NCBI GenBank assembly: GCA_963698885.1 | Contig: CAVOSJ010000004.1 | Span: forward strand, 496,001 to 560,000 | Direction of reading: 5' to 3' | From: JBARKJ01 sp963698885 | GTDB taxonomy: Bacteria; Nitrospirota; JACRHJ01 | Length of the DNA stretch: 64,000 nucleotides | Part shown: one piece after another, positions 26,305 through 36,893 of the stretch | How positions within the stretch are numbered: the first letter of the stretch is position 1 | How the letters are laid out: the number at the start of each line of letters is the position of its first letter | Position numbers and translations under genes: made by a program | Notes under the pieces: model-generated | Seen by the model: only the letters and a program-made list of their open reading frames with translations | The model's database searches: none | Told to the model about the DNA's origin: nothing

Positions 26305-29300
26305 ATGAACATCTCAAGTCCATTCATAACGCGTCCGGTCGCGACGACGCTTTTGATGGTCGCCATCCTGCTGGCCGGGGCGGTGGCTTATCGCCAGCTC
26401 CCTGTCTCGGCCCTGCCGCAGGTTGACTACCCGACAATACAGGTGCGCACGTTCTACCCCGGCGCGAGCCCGGACGTAATGGCCTCCTCGGTGACCTCGC
26501 CGCTGGAGCGGCAGTTCGGCCAGATGCCGGGTCTTAACCAGATGACCTCTGCAAGCTCGGGCGGCAGCTCCGTGATAACGCTCCTGTTCAGCCTGGACAT
26601 AAGCTTAGACGTCGCCGAGCAGGAGGTCCAGGCGGCCATAAACGCGGCAACTCAGCTCCTGCCCCGCGACCTGCCGAACCCGCCGGTATATAGCAAGGTG
26701 AACCCCGCCGACGCGCCTATCATGACCCTGGGCCTCACCTCGAAATCCCTGCCCCTGCCGCAGGTGGAGGACCTTGCGGATACGCGTTTCGCGCAGAAGA
26801 TATCGCAGCTTCCGGGCGTGGGGCTTGTCAGCATCAGCGGCGGCCAGAGGCCCGCGGTCCGGGTAAACGCGAACCCGACCGCCCTGGCCTCTTACGGCAT
26901 GACCCTTGAAGACCTGCGCACCGCCATCTCGAGCGCGAACGTCAACCAGGCCAAGGGCGGCTTCGACGGCCCGAGGCAGTCCTATATTATCGGGGCGAAC
27001 GACCAGCTCTTGTCGAGCAAGGACTACCGGTCCCTCGTTGTCGCCTATAAAAGCGGCGCGCCGGTAGTGTTATCCGACGTGGCGGACGTAATAGACGACG
27101 CGGAGAACGTCCAGCAGGCGGCCTGGATGAATAACACCCCGGCGGTGATAGTCAATATCCAGAGGCAGCCGGGCGCGAACGTAATCGAGGTCGTGAACCG
27201 CATAAAGCAGCTCCTGCCCCAGCTCCAGAGCTCCCTGCCGCCGTCCATAAACGTTACCATCTTAACCGACCGCACGACTACCATACGCGCGTCGGTGCGT
27301 GACGTGCAGTACGAGATGCTTCTCGCCATCGCGCTCGTCGTGATGGTAATCTTCCTGTTCCTCAGGAACTTCTCCGCGACAATAATACCGAGCGTCGCCG
27401 TCCCCCTGTCCTTAGTCGGGACATTCGGCGTGATGTACCTCCTGGGTTTTTCGCTGAACAACCTTTCCCTTATGGCGCTTACGATATCCACCGGTTTTGT
27501 CGTGGACGACGCCATAGTCATGATCGAGAACATCCACAGGTACATCGAGCAGGGCGAACCGCCTCTCGAGGCTGCCCTCAAGGGTTCAAAGCAGATAGGA
27601 TTTACCATCCTCTCACTGACGATATCGCTCATTGCGGTCCTGATCCCGCTTCTGTTTATGGGAGACGTGGTCGGACGGCTGTTCAGGGAATTCGCCTTGA
27701 CCCTGGGCGTCACCATCCTCATCTCGGCGTTCGTCTCGCTTACGCTCACACCGATGATGTGCGCGATGCTCCTCAAGCATGTCCCGGAGGAGAAGCAGGG
27801 GAAGGTCTACCGCTGGTCCCAGGAGCAGTTCGACAGGATAATAGCGGGGTATGGAAGGACCCTTCGCTGGGTGCTGGACCATCAGAAAGCGACGCTTTTC
27901 GTGGCGGCTGGCACTCTTGTGCTCACTGTGGTATTGTACGTCGGCATTTCCAAGGGGTTCTTCCCCATACAGGACGCCGGGGTCATACAGGGCATCTCCG
28001 AGGCGCCGCAGACCATATCCTTCCCGGCAATGGCCAAGCGTCAGCAGGAGCTGGCAAAGGTAATCCTGCGGGACCCGGCAGTCGAGAGCCTCTCCTCCTT
28101 CATCGGAGTGGACGGCACCAACACCACGTTAAACGACGGGCGCATCCTGATCAATCTGAAACCGCTTGAGGAGCGGGGCATAAGCGCGAGCGAAGTCATC
28201 CGCCGTATGCAGCCGGAACTCGCAAAGGTCGACGGCGTAACGCTCTATATGCAGCCGGTGCAGGACCTTACAGTCGACGTGCGCCAAAGCCGCACGCAGT
28301 TCCAGTACACTCTGGAGGACCCAAACGGCGCCGAGCTTAGCGCATGGGCGCCCAAGGTTATCGATAAGCTTAGCACGCTCCCGGGGCTTGCGGACGTGAG
28401 CGACGACCAGCAGGACCAGGGACTCCAGGCCTCTCTCGACATCGACAGGGGCACGGCCTCCCGGCTCGGTATCTCGCCGCAGAATATAGACGATACGCTT
28501 TACGACGCCTTCGGCCAGAGGCTCGTATCCACCATGTTCACCGAACTGAACCAGTACAGAGTCGTGCTGTCGGTCAAGCCCGAGTTCCAGCACAACCCCG
28601 GGGGGCTTCAGTCGATATATCTCAGGAGCGCGGGCGGCGGGCAAGTCCCGCTAAACGCGATCACCCAGGCCTCGGAGAAGACGGCCCCGCTCATCATAAA
28701 CAGGCTCGGGCAGTTCCCGGCGGTGACGGCCTCGTTCAACCTTGCCCCGGGGGCGTCACTGGGCGGCGCGGTGGACGCGGTCGAGAACGCCGCTAAGGAA
28801 ATCGGCCTTCCGGCGAGCATACAGGGCAGCTTCCAGGGGACGGCCCAGGCGTTCAAGGCCTCGCTGCAAAACGAGCCGCTGCTTATACTTGCGGCGCTGA
28901 TCACGGTCTATATAATCCTGGGCGTACTCTACGAAAGCTATATCCATCCGCTGACCATACTATCCACGCTGCCCTCGGCGGGCGTGGGCGCGCTCCTCGC
29001 CCTGATGTTCTTCCGCCAGGACTTGAGCGTCATTGCCATAATAGGCATCATACTTCTTATAGGCATAGTGAAGAAAAACGGGATCATGATGGTGGATTTC
29101 GCGCTCGACGCGGAAAGGAACGAGGGTAAAACTCCGACCGAGGCAATCTACCAGGCGTGTCTTTTGAGGTTTCGCCCGATAATGATGACCACCTTCGCGG
29201 CGCTGCTCGGCGCTCTTCCGCTCGCGTTCGGCAGCGGCGTGGGTTCGGAGCTTCGCCGCCCGTTAGGCATTTCCATCGTCGGCGGCCTTATCGTAAGCCA

Positions 29301-29394
29301 GGCGCTGACACTCTATACGACACCGGTCATATACCTCGCTTTCGACCGCCTGGCGAGGAGAATGAAAAGTAGAAAAAGTAAATCATCAGTTTAG
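26305..29394 (+). CDS. mdtB: RND efflux pump subunit, MdtB-like
   Basis: A 1029-residue inner-membrane proton/drug antiporter of the HAE1 RND family. It starts with the family phrase SPFITRPVATTLLMVAILL, has twelve predicted TMs, two large periplasmic loops, and the proton-relay pair in GFVVDDAIVMIENI (TM4). The late IIGIILLIGIVKKNGIMMVDFA and LRFRPIMMTT motifs are intact. It is followed by a second RND gene, the arrangement of MdtB and MdtC, which form a mixed trimer. Confidence 0.93.
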   Translation: MNISSPFITRPVATTLLMVAILLAGAVAYRQLPVSALPQVDYPTIQVRTFYPGASPDVMASSVTSPLERQFGQMPGLNQMTSASSGGSSVITLLFSLDISLDVAEQEVQAAINAATQLLPRDLPNPPVYSKVNPADAPIMTLGLTSKSLPLPQVEDLADTRFAQKISQLPGVGLVSISGGQRPAVRVNANPTALASYGMTLEDLRTAISSANVNQAKGGFDGPRQSYIIGANDQLLSSKDYRSLVVAYKSGAPVVLSDVADVIDDAENVQQAAWMNNTPAVIVNIQRQPGANVIEVVNRIKQLLPQLQSSLPPSINVTILTDRTTTIRASVRDVQYEMLLAIALVVMVIFLFLRNFSATIIPSVAVPLSLVGTFGVMYLLGFSLNNLSLMALTISTGFVVDDAIVMIENIHRYIEQGEPPLEAALKGSKQIGFTILSLTISLIAVLIPLLFMGDVVGRLFREFALTLGVTILISAFVSLTLTPMMCAMLLKHVPEEKQGKVYRWSQEQFDRIIAGYGRTLRWVLDHQKATLFVAAGTLVLTVVLYVGISKGFFPIQDAGVIQGISEAPQTISFPAMAKRQQELAKVILRDPAVESLSSFIGVDGTNTTLNDGRILINLKPLEERGISASEVIRRMQPELAKVDGVTLYMQPVQDLTVDVRQSRTQFQYTLEDPNGAELSAWAPKVIDKLSTLPGLADVSDDQQDQGLQASLDIDRGTASRLGISPQNIDDTLYDAFGQRLVSTMFTELNQYRVVLSVKPEFQHNPGGLQSIYLRSAGGGQVPLNAITQASEKTAPLIINRLGQFPAVTASFNLAPGASLGGAVDAVENAAKEIGLPASIQGSFQGTAQAFKASLQNEPLLILAALITVYIILGVLYESYIHPLTILSTLPSAGVGALLALMFFRQDLSVIAIIGIILLIGIVKKNGIMMVDFALDAERNEGKTPTEAIYQACLLRFRPIMMTTFAALLGALPLAFGSGVGSELRRPLGISIVGGLIVSQALTLYTTPVIYLAFDRLARRMKSRKSKSSV

Positions 29395-29409
29395 GCGCGG
29401 AGGGAATGA

Positions 29410-29518
29410 GGCGGCGGAGGCATTCCTTCCAGAACCTCATTATTCGCAACCATGCGGGAACCGCTAATTTCTTTTTTACGCTCAACGATGAGCTTCTTCC
29501 AGGAACACCTCCGCCGCC
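29410..29518. repeat. MITE-like palindromic element, copy A (divergent)
   Basis: GGCGGCGGAGG (29410-29420) is mirrored by CCTCCGCCGCC (29508-29518), with further imperfect pairing inside. The inner TTTTTTACGCTCAACGATG is the reverse complement type of the CGTTGAACGTAAAA found in the other copies. Confidence 0.5.
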
Positions 29519-29540
29519 CCATTTGCAAATGCGTAGGGGG

Positions 29541-29637
29541 GGAGCGTTCTCGGTAGAAAAATTATCGTTGAACGTAAAACAGAACGGCCGCCTTACACGC
29601 GTAATTGTGAATAATAATTTTTCGGAGAGAACGCTCC
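29541..29637. repeat. MITE-like palindromic element, copy B
   Basis: A 97-base element with ends GGAGCGTTCTC and GAGAACGCTCC, then AAAAATTAT/ATAATTTTT inside, and the central CGTTGAACGTAAAA and GCGTAATTGTGAA. It is nearly identical to the copy at 32846. Confidence 0.75.
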
Positions 29638-29650
29638 CCTCCGAAGCACC

Positions 29651-29722
29651 CGTTGAACGTAAAACGGAACGATCGCTTATACGCGTAATTGTGAACAATA
29701 ATTTTTCGGAGAAAATGCTCCC
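29651..29722. repeat. MITE-like element, partial copy C
   Basis: Starts at CGTTGAACGTAAAA and repeats the right three quarters of copy B through GCGTAATTGTGAA, ATAATTTTTCGGAGA and TGCTCC. Its left end is missing, so it forms a tandem with copy B. Confidence 0.7.
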
Positions 29723-29748
29723 TCCGGAGCAACTCGTGGGTTTTTAAA

Positions 29749-32700
29749 ATGAACATCTCCGAAATATTCATAAAGAGGCCCGTCGCGACGACGCTTCTGA
29801 CCGCCGGGATAATCCTCGCCGGGGCGGTTGCATTCCGCCTCCTGCCCGTATCGCCCCTGCCGCAGGTGGACTTCCCGACGATCTCGGTATCAGCGGGACT
29901 GCCGGGGGCCGACCCGGAGACGATGGCGACGGCCGTCGCCGCGCCGCTTGAGCGTCAGTTCGGGCGTATCGCGGGCGTGACGGAGATGACCTCGACCAGC
30001 AACAGGGGCGCGACCTCGATCACGCTGCAGTTCGACTTGAGCCGCGACATCAACGGCGCCGCGCGCGACGTGCAGGCGGCGATAAACGCCGCGCGGGGAT
30101 ACCTGCCCGCGAACCTGCCCAATAACCCGACCTACCGCAAGGTAAACCCCGCGGACGCCCCGATCCTGATAATCGCACTGACTTCGGATACCGTCCCCAA
30201 GGTTGCAATGTACGACATAGCCTCGACAGTCCTCCAGCAGAGGCTCTCGCAGGTCAAGGGCGTGGGACAGGTGTTCGTTGGCGGGGGGGCGCTCCCGGCG
30301 GTGCGCGTGGACTTAAACCCGACGGCCCTTTCCGGTTACGGCATAAGCCTTGAGGACGTGCGGGCCATGCTGGCCGCCACAAATGCGAACAGGCCGAAGG
30401 GGCAGCTGACAAACGGCGGCAAGACCTGGGAGATATACACAAACGACCAGCTCCATAAAGCCGACGAGTATAAAAACCTGGTCGTGGCGTACAGGTCCGG
30501 CAGGGCCGTGCTTTTGAAAGACGTAGCCAACGTCCAGGACTCCGTCGAGGACCTGCGCGCCGGCGGGCTCGTGAACGGAAAGCCGGCCGTCATGCTGGTC
30601 ATGTTCCGGCAGCCCGGCGCGAATATAATAGACACGGTGGACAGCGTCCGGGCGCTTATGCCGCAGCTCAAGGCGGAAGTCCCGCAAGGTGTGGACATGT
30701 CCGTCGTGCTGGACCGCACCCCGCCGATAAGGGCCTCCCTAAGTCATGTGGAAATGACCCTCGTCCTGGCCGCAATGCTCGTAATCCTGGTCGTTTTCGC
30801 ATTCCTCCGGACGGTACGCGCCACGGTCATACCGGGCGTGGCCATTACCGTGTCCGTAATAGGCACCTTCGGCATAATGTACCTGTTCGGATATTCGCTG
30901 GACAACCTCTCCCTCATGGCGCTCACGGTATCGACCGGCTTCGTGGTGGACGACGCCATAGTCGTGCTGGAGAACGTCACCCGCCATATCGAGAACGGCG
31001 AGACGCCCTTCCAGGCGGCCCTTATAGGGACGAGAGAGATATCCTTCACCGTAGTGTCCATGAGCCTCTCGCTCATCGCCGTGTTCATACCATTGCTCCT
31101 GATGGGCGGCATAGTCGGACGCCTGTTCCGTGAATTCGCAGTGGTGCTCTCGTCGGCGGTATTCGTCTCTCTCGTGGCGTCTTTAAGCACGACACCCATG
31201 ATGTGCGCGGTAATGCTTCGGCCGGCGAGTCACTACCAGCGCAAGCGGGCTTACAGGATAAGCGAGTCTATATTCAACTGGATGCACCGGCGTTATGAAC
31301 TCAGCCTCGGCTGGGCGCTGTCGCACCACCTGTTCATGCTACTCCTGCTGCTGGCTACCGTCGGGACGAGCATATACCTGTTCATTACCGTCCCGAAGGG
31401 GTTCTTCCCGGACCAGGACAACGGACGCATTGTAGGGAATATACAGGCGGCGGAGAATATATCTTTTCAGGCCATGAGCGGCAAACTTTCGAAGGTCGTT
31501 GATATAATCAAAAAGGACCCCGAAGTGGACTACGTCATCGGGTTCACGGGCGGCGGCGGCTCCACGACAAACACCGCAAGGATGTTCATCGCGCTTAAGC
31601 CTTTCGCACAGCGTAAGTCCACCATGCAGGAGATAATGGTCCGGCTGCGGAAAAAACTCGCCGGGGTGCCGGGCGCGCCGACATTCCTCCAGCCCGTGCA
31701 GGATTTGCGCGTCGGCGGCAGAATCAGCAGCGCGATGTATCAATATACCATCCAGGGGGACAGCCAGCCGGAGGTTACCAAATGGGCGCAGCGCATGGTC
31801 CAGGAGATGCGCACCCTGCCCCAGCTGACGGACGTGAACAGCGACCTTCAGAACAAGGGGCTCGAAGCCACGCTCGTGATTGACCGCCCCACGGCCGCCC
31901 GCCTCGGCATCACCACGCAGACTATAGACGACATCCTCTACGATGCGTTCGGCCAGAGGCAGGTGTCGATTACCTATACGGCCCTGAACCAGTACCATGT
32001 CGTGATGGAGGTCGCGCCTGCCTTCTGGCAGCATCCGGACACGCTTAAAGACATCTACGTCCCATCCCCTGACGGGACATTGTCGCCCTTAAGCGCGTTC
32101 ACATACTACGAGCCGACGAATACGACCCTCGCGGTTAACCACCAGGGGCAGTATCCTTCGGTGACGGCTTCATTTAACCTCGTGCCCGGGGCGTCGCTTG
32201 GCGACGCCGTGAAAGCGGTCGAGGGCGCGGCGAGAAAGCTTGTCCTTCCCGGCAATATTCACGGCAGTTTTTCGGGCACGGCCCAGGCGTTCCAGACCTC
32301 GCTTGCCAATGAGCCGCTCCTGATACTTGCCGCGCTTTTATCGGTCTATATCGTCCTGGGCATCCTCTACGAGAGCTACGTGCACCCCGTGACGATACTC
32401 TCCACGCTTCCTTCCGCTGGCGTGGGCGCGGTCCTCGCGCTGATGTTAACCGGCACGGACTTAAGCGTCATAGCGATAATAGGCGTCATACTCCTCATCG
32501 GCATCGTGAAGAAAAACGGTATAATGATGGTAGACTTTGCCCTGGAGGCGGAACGCAAAGACGGCATGAACCCGAGGGACGCGATATTCCAGGCATGTTT
32601 ACTCAGGTTCCGCCCTATAATGATGACGACGATGGCGGCGCTCCTGGGCGCGGTGCCGCTCGCGATTGGAGGCGGCGTCGGCGCCGAGCTTCGCCGCCCG

Positions 32701-32829
32701 CTCGGCCTTACCATAGTGGGCGGGCTTATTTTCAGCCAGGCGCTCACCCTTTACACTACGCCGGTAGTGTACTTGTATCTCGACCGCTTCCGGCTTTGGA
32801 TGCAGGGGCTAAAAGGAAAACGCGTATGA
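29749..32829 (+). CDS. mdtC: RND efflux pump subunit, MdtC-like
   Basis: A 1026-residue HAE1-type RND protein, clearly paralogous to the preceding pump: start ISEIFIKRPVATTLLTAG, TM4 relay GFVVDDAIVVLENV, and the same late IVKKNGIMMVDFALEAER and LRFRPIMMTTMAALLGA stretches. The ribosome site before ATG is weak. Frame intact over 3 kb. Confidence 0.93.
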   Translation: MNISEIFIKRPVATTLLTAGIILAGAVAFRLLPVSPLPQVDFPTISVSAGLPGADPETMATAVAAPLERQFGRIAGVTEMTSTSNRGATSITLQFDLSRDINGAARDVQAAINAARGYLPANLPNNPTYRKVNPADAPILIIALTSDTVPKVAMYDIASTVLQQRLSQVKGVGQVFVGGGALPAVRVDLNPTALSGYGISLEDVRAMLAATNANRPKGQLTNGGKTWEIYTNDQLHKADEYKNLVVAYRSGRAVLLKDVANVQDSVEDLRAGGLVNGKPAVMLVMFRQPGANIIDTVDSVRALMPQLKAEVPQGVDMSVVLDRTPPIRASLSHVEMTLVLAAMLVILVVFAFLRTVRATVIPGVAITVSVIGTFGIMYLFGYSLDNLSLMALTVSTGFVVDDAIVVLENVTRHIENGETPFQAALIGTREISFTVVSMSLSLIAVFIPLLLMGGIVGRLFREFAVVLSSAVFVSLVASLSTTPMMCAVMLRPASHYQRKRAYRISESIFNWMHRRYELSLGWALSHHLFMLLLLLATVGTSIYLFITVPKGFFPDQDNGRIVGNIQAAENISFQAMSGKLSKVVDIIKKDPEVDYVIGFTGGGGSTTNTARMFIALKPFAQRKSTMQEIMVRLRKKLAGVPGAPTFLQPVQDLRVGGRISSAMYQYTIQGDSQPEVTKWAQRMVQEMRTLPQLTDVNSDLQNKGLEATLVIDRPTAARLGITTQTIDDILYDAFGQRQVSITYTALNQYHVVMEVAPAFWQHPDTLKDIYVPSPDGTLSPLSAFTYYEPTNTTLAVNHQGQYPSVTASFNLVPGASLGDAVKAVEGAARKLVLPGNIHGSFSGTAQAFQTSLANEPLLILAALLSVYIVLGILYESYVHPVTILSTLPSAGVGAVLALMLTGTDLSVIAIIGVILLIGIVKKNGIMMVDFALEAERKDGMNPRDAIFQACLLRFRPIMMTTMAALLGAVPLAIGGGVGAELRRPLGLTIVGGLIFSQALTLYTTPVVYLYLDRFRLWMQGLKGKRV

Positions 32830-32845
32830 AACCCGTGATGAGGAT

Positions 32846-32941
32846 GGAGCGTTCTCGGAGAAAAATTATCGTTGAACGTAAAATAGAAATACTGCCGATG
32901 AAGCGTAATTGTGAATAATAATTTTTCGGAGAGAATGCTCC
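32846..32941. repeat. MITE-like palindromic element, copy D
   Basis: A 96-base copy of the element at 29541, with ends GGAGCGTTCTC and GAGAATGCTCC and the same inner blocks. It fills the spacer between the second pump gene and the outer-membrane factor gene. Confidence 0.75.
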
Positions 32942-32987
32942 ATCCGATGCATCTAAATAGAGGGTAACGGTTTTGCGGAGAATAAAA

Positions 32988-34479
32988 ATGGCAACATTAA
33001 TCAAGTTTTTAGCGGCGGTTTCGATTTTATCGGCTCTTAGCGCCTGCGCGGTCGGGCCAGATTACGTACGGCCAGAGGCGGTGAAGGCGATGCCCCCGGC
33101 GTTCAAGGAGATGAGCGGATGGAAAGTCGCCGAGCCTAAGGACGACCGCATCCAGGGGCCGTGGTGGCAGATTTACGGCGACCCGCTTTTGAGTAGCCTT
33201 GAGGACAAGGTGAACGTATCGAACCAGAACATCAAGATGGCGGAGGCGCAGTTCCAGCAGGCGCGCGCTCTGGTCATGGCGGCGCGGTCCGCCTATTTCC
33301 CGACAATCGGGATAGGCGCTTCCTTCAGCCCGGTCGAGCCCTTCGACCACCACTACTTCCAATTTCGGGAAAGCCCAGCAACAGCGTACTGAGATATCGG
33401 ATTATTCCCTGCCGGTCAGCGCTTCCTGGGAGCCGGACATCTGGGGCAAGGTACGCAGGAGCGTCGAGTCCAACCGCGCGAACGCCCAGGCGAGCGCGGC
33501 GGACTTGGCTGCGGCCAAGCTCAGCATACAGACCGAACTGGCGCAGGATTACTTCCAGCTTCGCGCGCTGGACGCCCAGAAGAAGCTCTTCGACACGTCG
33601 GTCTCGCTCTACCAGGAATCGCTTGAATTGACGACGAACCGCTATAACGCGGGCGTGGCGTCCGAGGCGGACATCGCCCAGGCGGACACGCTTCTAAAGA
33701 CAACCAAGGCCCAGGCAATAGATATCGGCGTACTGCGGGCGCAGCTTGAACATGCGGTCGCCCTGCTCACCGGTACGCCCGCGTCCAGTTTTTCGCTTCC
33801 CCCAGAACCGCTTAATGGCCCGTTAGATACGCCTGTTCCGGCAGTCCCCGTCGGGGTGCCGTCGGAGTTACTCGAACGCAGGCCGGACGTCGCGTCGGCG
33901 GAGAGTCAGATGGCCGCGGCTAACGCGCAGATAGGCGTCGCCGAAGCCGCATATTACCCGTCCGTTACTTTCAGCGCATCGGGCGGCTTCCAGAGTTCGA
34001 GCTGGTCAAAGTGGTTCACATGGCCGAGCCGCTTCTGGTCTTTCGGGCCGTCGGTGGAATGGACGATATTCGACGGCGGCTTGAGAAAAGCGCAGACGGA
34101 GGAGGCGCGGGCGACGTACGACGCAAACGTAGCAAGCTACCGTGAGACCACGCTCGTGGCTTTCCAGGAGGTGGAGGATAACCTGGCCGCTCTAAGGATA
34201 CTGGAGGAAGAGGCCGAGGCGGAGGACGAAGCGGTAAAGGCCGCTCAGAAATCGACCGAGATAACGACGAACCAGTACAAGGCCGGAACTGCCGCTTACT
34301 TGAACGTGATAACCGCCGAGACTGCGGAGCTTGGCAACGAGAGGACCGCCATAGACGTCCTCGGCAAGCGTCTGAACGCCAGCGTGCTCCTTATCAAGGC
34401 CCTCGGCGGCGGCTGGGACGCCTCAACCCTGCCGCAGGCAAAGGAGCTGACGACGTTCAAGGATATAAATAAACAGTAG
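32988..34479 (+). pseudogene. Outer-membrane efflux lipoprotein, NodT/OprM-type (one frameshift)
   Basis: Starts MATLIKFLAAVSILSALSAC with the lipobox LSAC, then VGPDYVRPE, the usual beginning of OprM-family factors. The first frame is good to about 33358. The next frame reads NFGKAQQQRTEISDYSLPVS, WEPDIWGKVR and on through ELLERRPDVASAESQMAAANAQIGVAEAAYYP to a normal end. A one-base change near 33358 restores a factor of about 497 residues. It completes the efflux operon as the outer-membrane channel. Confidence 0.85.
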
Positions 34480-34511
34480 TAGTAGATACGCGGCTGAATA
34501 GCAGGTGATTG

Positions 34512-34546
34512 AACCCACCCCTGAAAATGGGGGTGGGTTTTATTTT
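34512..34546 (+). terminator. Rho-independent terminator of the efflux operon
   Basis: AACCCACCCC pairs with GGGGTGGGTT around a short loop and is followed by TTATTTTT, 32 bases after the efflux stop codon. Confidence 0.85.
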
Positions 34547-34641
34547 TCGGTTGAGGGCGTGACGCCCTCTACGGCGGAGGCGAAGCCGGGGGTTATCTTA
34601 ACAGATCGCGCAAATTTCCCTTTATAAATTCTGTTCCTTTT

Positions 34642-34830
34642 CTAATCCTCGATATCATCTTTCGGCAGGTCTATTTCCTTTTTTTGTCCTTTCCACTGAA
34701 AGCTTAAATGGAAAAGCTCTATATCTATGAGACCTTCTCCCTTATTCCATTGAAAACTGGCAGCACCTTTTGATTTTAAAAATTTTTCTACTAACTTCAT
34801 TCCTTCTTCTATCTGTTCTATGTTTTCCAT
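34642..34830 (-). CDS. Small acidic hypothetical protein
   Basis: A 62-residue protein rich in Glu, Lys and Asp, starting MENIEQIEEGMKLVEKFLK and ending LPKDDIED, with AGAGAGG before the ATG. It is likely soluble. No family recognised. It lies between the efflux terminator and the end of the propeller gene on the same strand as the latter. Confidence 0.55.
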   Translation of the reverse strand: MENIEQIEEGMKLVEKFLKSKGAASFQWNKGEGLIDIELFHLSFQWKGQKKEIDLPKDDIED

Positions 34831-34866
34831 TATAACCTCTCTTTATATATTTGGATTCTTGTTCTG

Positions 34867-36296
34867 CTATTGGACGGGAATCTTTGTCACGGTGCCGTCG
34901 CCTTCGTTCGTCACCCACATATTTGCACCGTCGAAAGCTATGCCCATGGGAAGGTTCCCCACAGTGTAGGTGCCCACGTTGGTCCCGTCGCTGGCCTTCA
35001 TCTCGGTCACGGTGTTGTCACTCTGGTTCGCCACCCAGATGTTTGCGCCATCGAAGGCTATGGCCCTGGGATTATACCCTGCGGGGTAGGTGCCCACGAG
35101 GGAGCCGTCGCTGGCCTTCAGCTTAGTCACGTTGTTGCTATTCAAGTTTGTCACCCAGATGTTTGTACCGTCGAAGGCTACGCCAACGGGGGTATTCCCC
35201 ACGGGATAGGTGCCCACGACAGTCCCCGCTGCTATTGAGCTTCAACACATTGTTGTTCTCCGCGCTCTCCACCGCCACCCAAATGTTCGCGCCGTCGAAG
35301 GCTATACCCATGGGATAGTTCCCCACGTTATAGGTGCCCACGACGGTCCCACTGCTATTAAGTTTCATCACGCTGCTGAAATTGTTCGTCAACCCAGATG
35401 TTTACGCCGTCGAAGGCTATGCCATAGGGGGTATTCCCCACGCTGTAGGTGCCCAAGTTGTACCCGTCGCTGGCGCGCAGCTTAGTCACAGTGCCGTCAT
35501 TCTCAGTTCCCCACCCAGATGTTTACGCCGTCGAAGGCTATGCCAGTGAGAGCGGCTCCCCACAGTGTAAGTGCCAATGAGTAAACCATCGCTGGCGTTC
35601 AACTTGGTTACGTTGTTGCTACCTTGGTTCGTCACCCAGATGTTTGTCACCGTCAAAGGCTACGCCATAGGGACTTGTTCCTGTCGGGAGTCGCCCTACG
35701 GTAAGATCTTTGCCGCCAAATTCGCGCCGCAACCGTTTGCACGCTGGAGATACTGCTTGAAATCCCCCGCGGTGGCAGCGCGGCCAGCCTCCGCAATGAT
35801 ACTGTTTGTCAAGGTCGTTTCGGTTGATTGAGCACGGCTACTTCGGTTGATACTCGCCGTCTCGGCTGATTCCGCGCGAGTAACCTCCATTGGCAAATTC
35901 GCCGCCATATTATTAAAGGATGTCCAATCCAGATTGCTGAGCCAGCCGCTGGTTAGGACGTGGCCTGCGGGCCCACGGCTCCATACGTTACCGGGAAATT
36001 GGCCGATGTGCCATATCCGTTCACGACCTTGACGTCATATGTGCCAGGCACGGAATATACTCGGCAACTGCGCCGTAACCCCGATTTTCGTGGTCCGTCC
36101 CAACGTTCGCTGAATAAGTTCGCCATTAAAAAAGACTTTAGAGCCTTTTCCATAAACAAGATTCTTCCCAATAACCGTATCTGGTTATTAGTGAAGTTTA
36201 TGTTAGCCGACGTAATGACAGGGGCGGCATATGCGGACGCGGCGAAAAGAGAAAAATAAAAGCGGTTAATACCCAGACCCGGAACAGATTTTTCAT
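34867..36296 (-). pseudogene. Exported YVTN/NHL-type beta-propeller protein, several frameshifts
   Basis: The start ATG at 36296 follows GGAGGCG and gives a signal peptide (MKNLFRVWVLTAFIFLF). After a frame change comes AYAAPVITSANINFTNNQIRLLG, an IPT-like domain. A middle linker (about 35950-35690) has repeated Thr/Glu/Ala stretches. The C-terminal half is seven 40-residue repeats of the type GTYxVGNxPxGIAFDGANIWVTN...VTKLxASDG, the size of a seven-bladed propeller. At least four frame changes are needed. Repeats of this kind are misassembled easily, so both error and decay are possible. Likely a surface or secreted binding protein. Confidence 0.65.
34915..35690. repeat. Seven 120-base coding repeats (propeller blades)
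   Basis: The phrase CGTCGAAGGCTATGCC or a close form recurs at about 34930, 35050, 35170, 35294, 35410, 35530 and 35650, close to every 120 bases. Each unit codes for one 40-residue blade. Confidence 0.7.
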
Positions 36297-36342
36297 TAGA
36301 AGTCGCCTCCTTAAGACTCATAGGAAAATTTCGTTGACGCAT

Positions 36343-36893
36343 TTACTCATAAACAAAACGGACAGTCAAAAATAAAAAATTAATGCAAATTTCCCCTACT
36401 TAATAGCTTCTCTTGATTCCCGCGCCAAGCCGTCATTATTTAACGCCGATTCATATATAAGTGGCTTTATGGATGATTTTTTCCGGGTGCGATTTCGTGC
36501 ATTTTACCCTATCCGGGGGCCGTTTTTGCGCCAAAAAGGAGGGGTTTTGAGACATCGTTTTTAAAGGGGGTTCAGGGCTATTTTCTTTTATTTGATAGGC
36601 ACTTGCGCCGCTTTTTTGCTCAATTTCAGGCAGCGGAAAATCGGCATTTCGCCTCCTGCAACTAACTGAAAAATAAGGATTTTTATCGGAGCATTTTCGC
36701 AAATTTCTTATCCCCGCACTCTTAAATAAAGACTTTTTTATTTGACGCCTTAAAGCCGCCGCGTCCGTCATTAAGAAACTTGAAAATGGCCGCTGCATTT
36801 CGCGGTATCCGCTTGACATCGAATGGAGGATTCAGTAGGCTTATCCGATAGTTTTATTCTTTATGCAAGACCCTTTCGGAGGCCGGCAGAGGT
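36343..36893. other. Intergenic region before crcB
   Basis: About 550 bases with no gene I can support. It is T-rich and low in coding signal; a 122-codon open frame on the minus strand (36451-36819) resembles no family and has no ribosome site. TTGACA (36813) and TAGGCT (36836) with 17-base spacing form a good promoter for crcB. No fluoride riboswitch fold was found. Confidence 0.5.

Noticed and set aside
36451..36819. 122-codon open frame on the minus strand before crcB
   Set aside because: Basic, Ser/Lys/Pro-rich composition without a family, no ribosome site; it overlaps the crcB promoter.
36800..36893. Fluoride riboswitch before crcB
   Set aside because: The conserved pseudoknot bases of the crcB motif could not be found.
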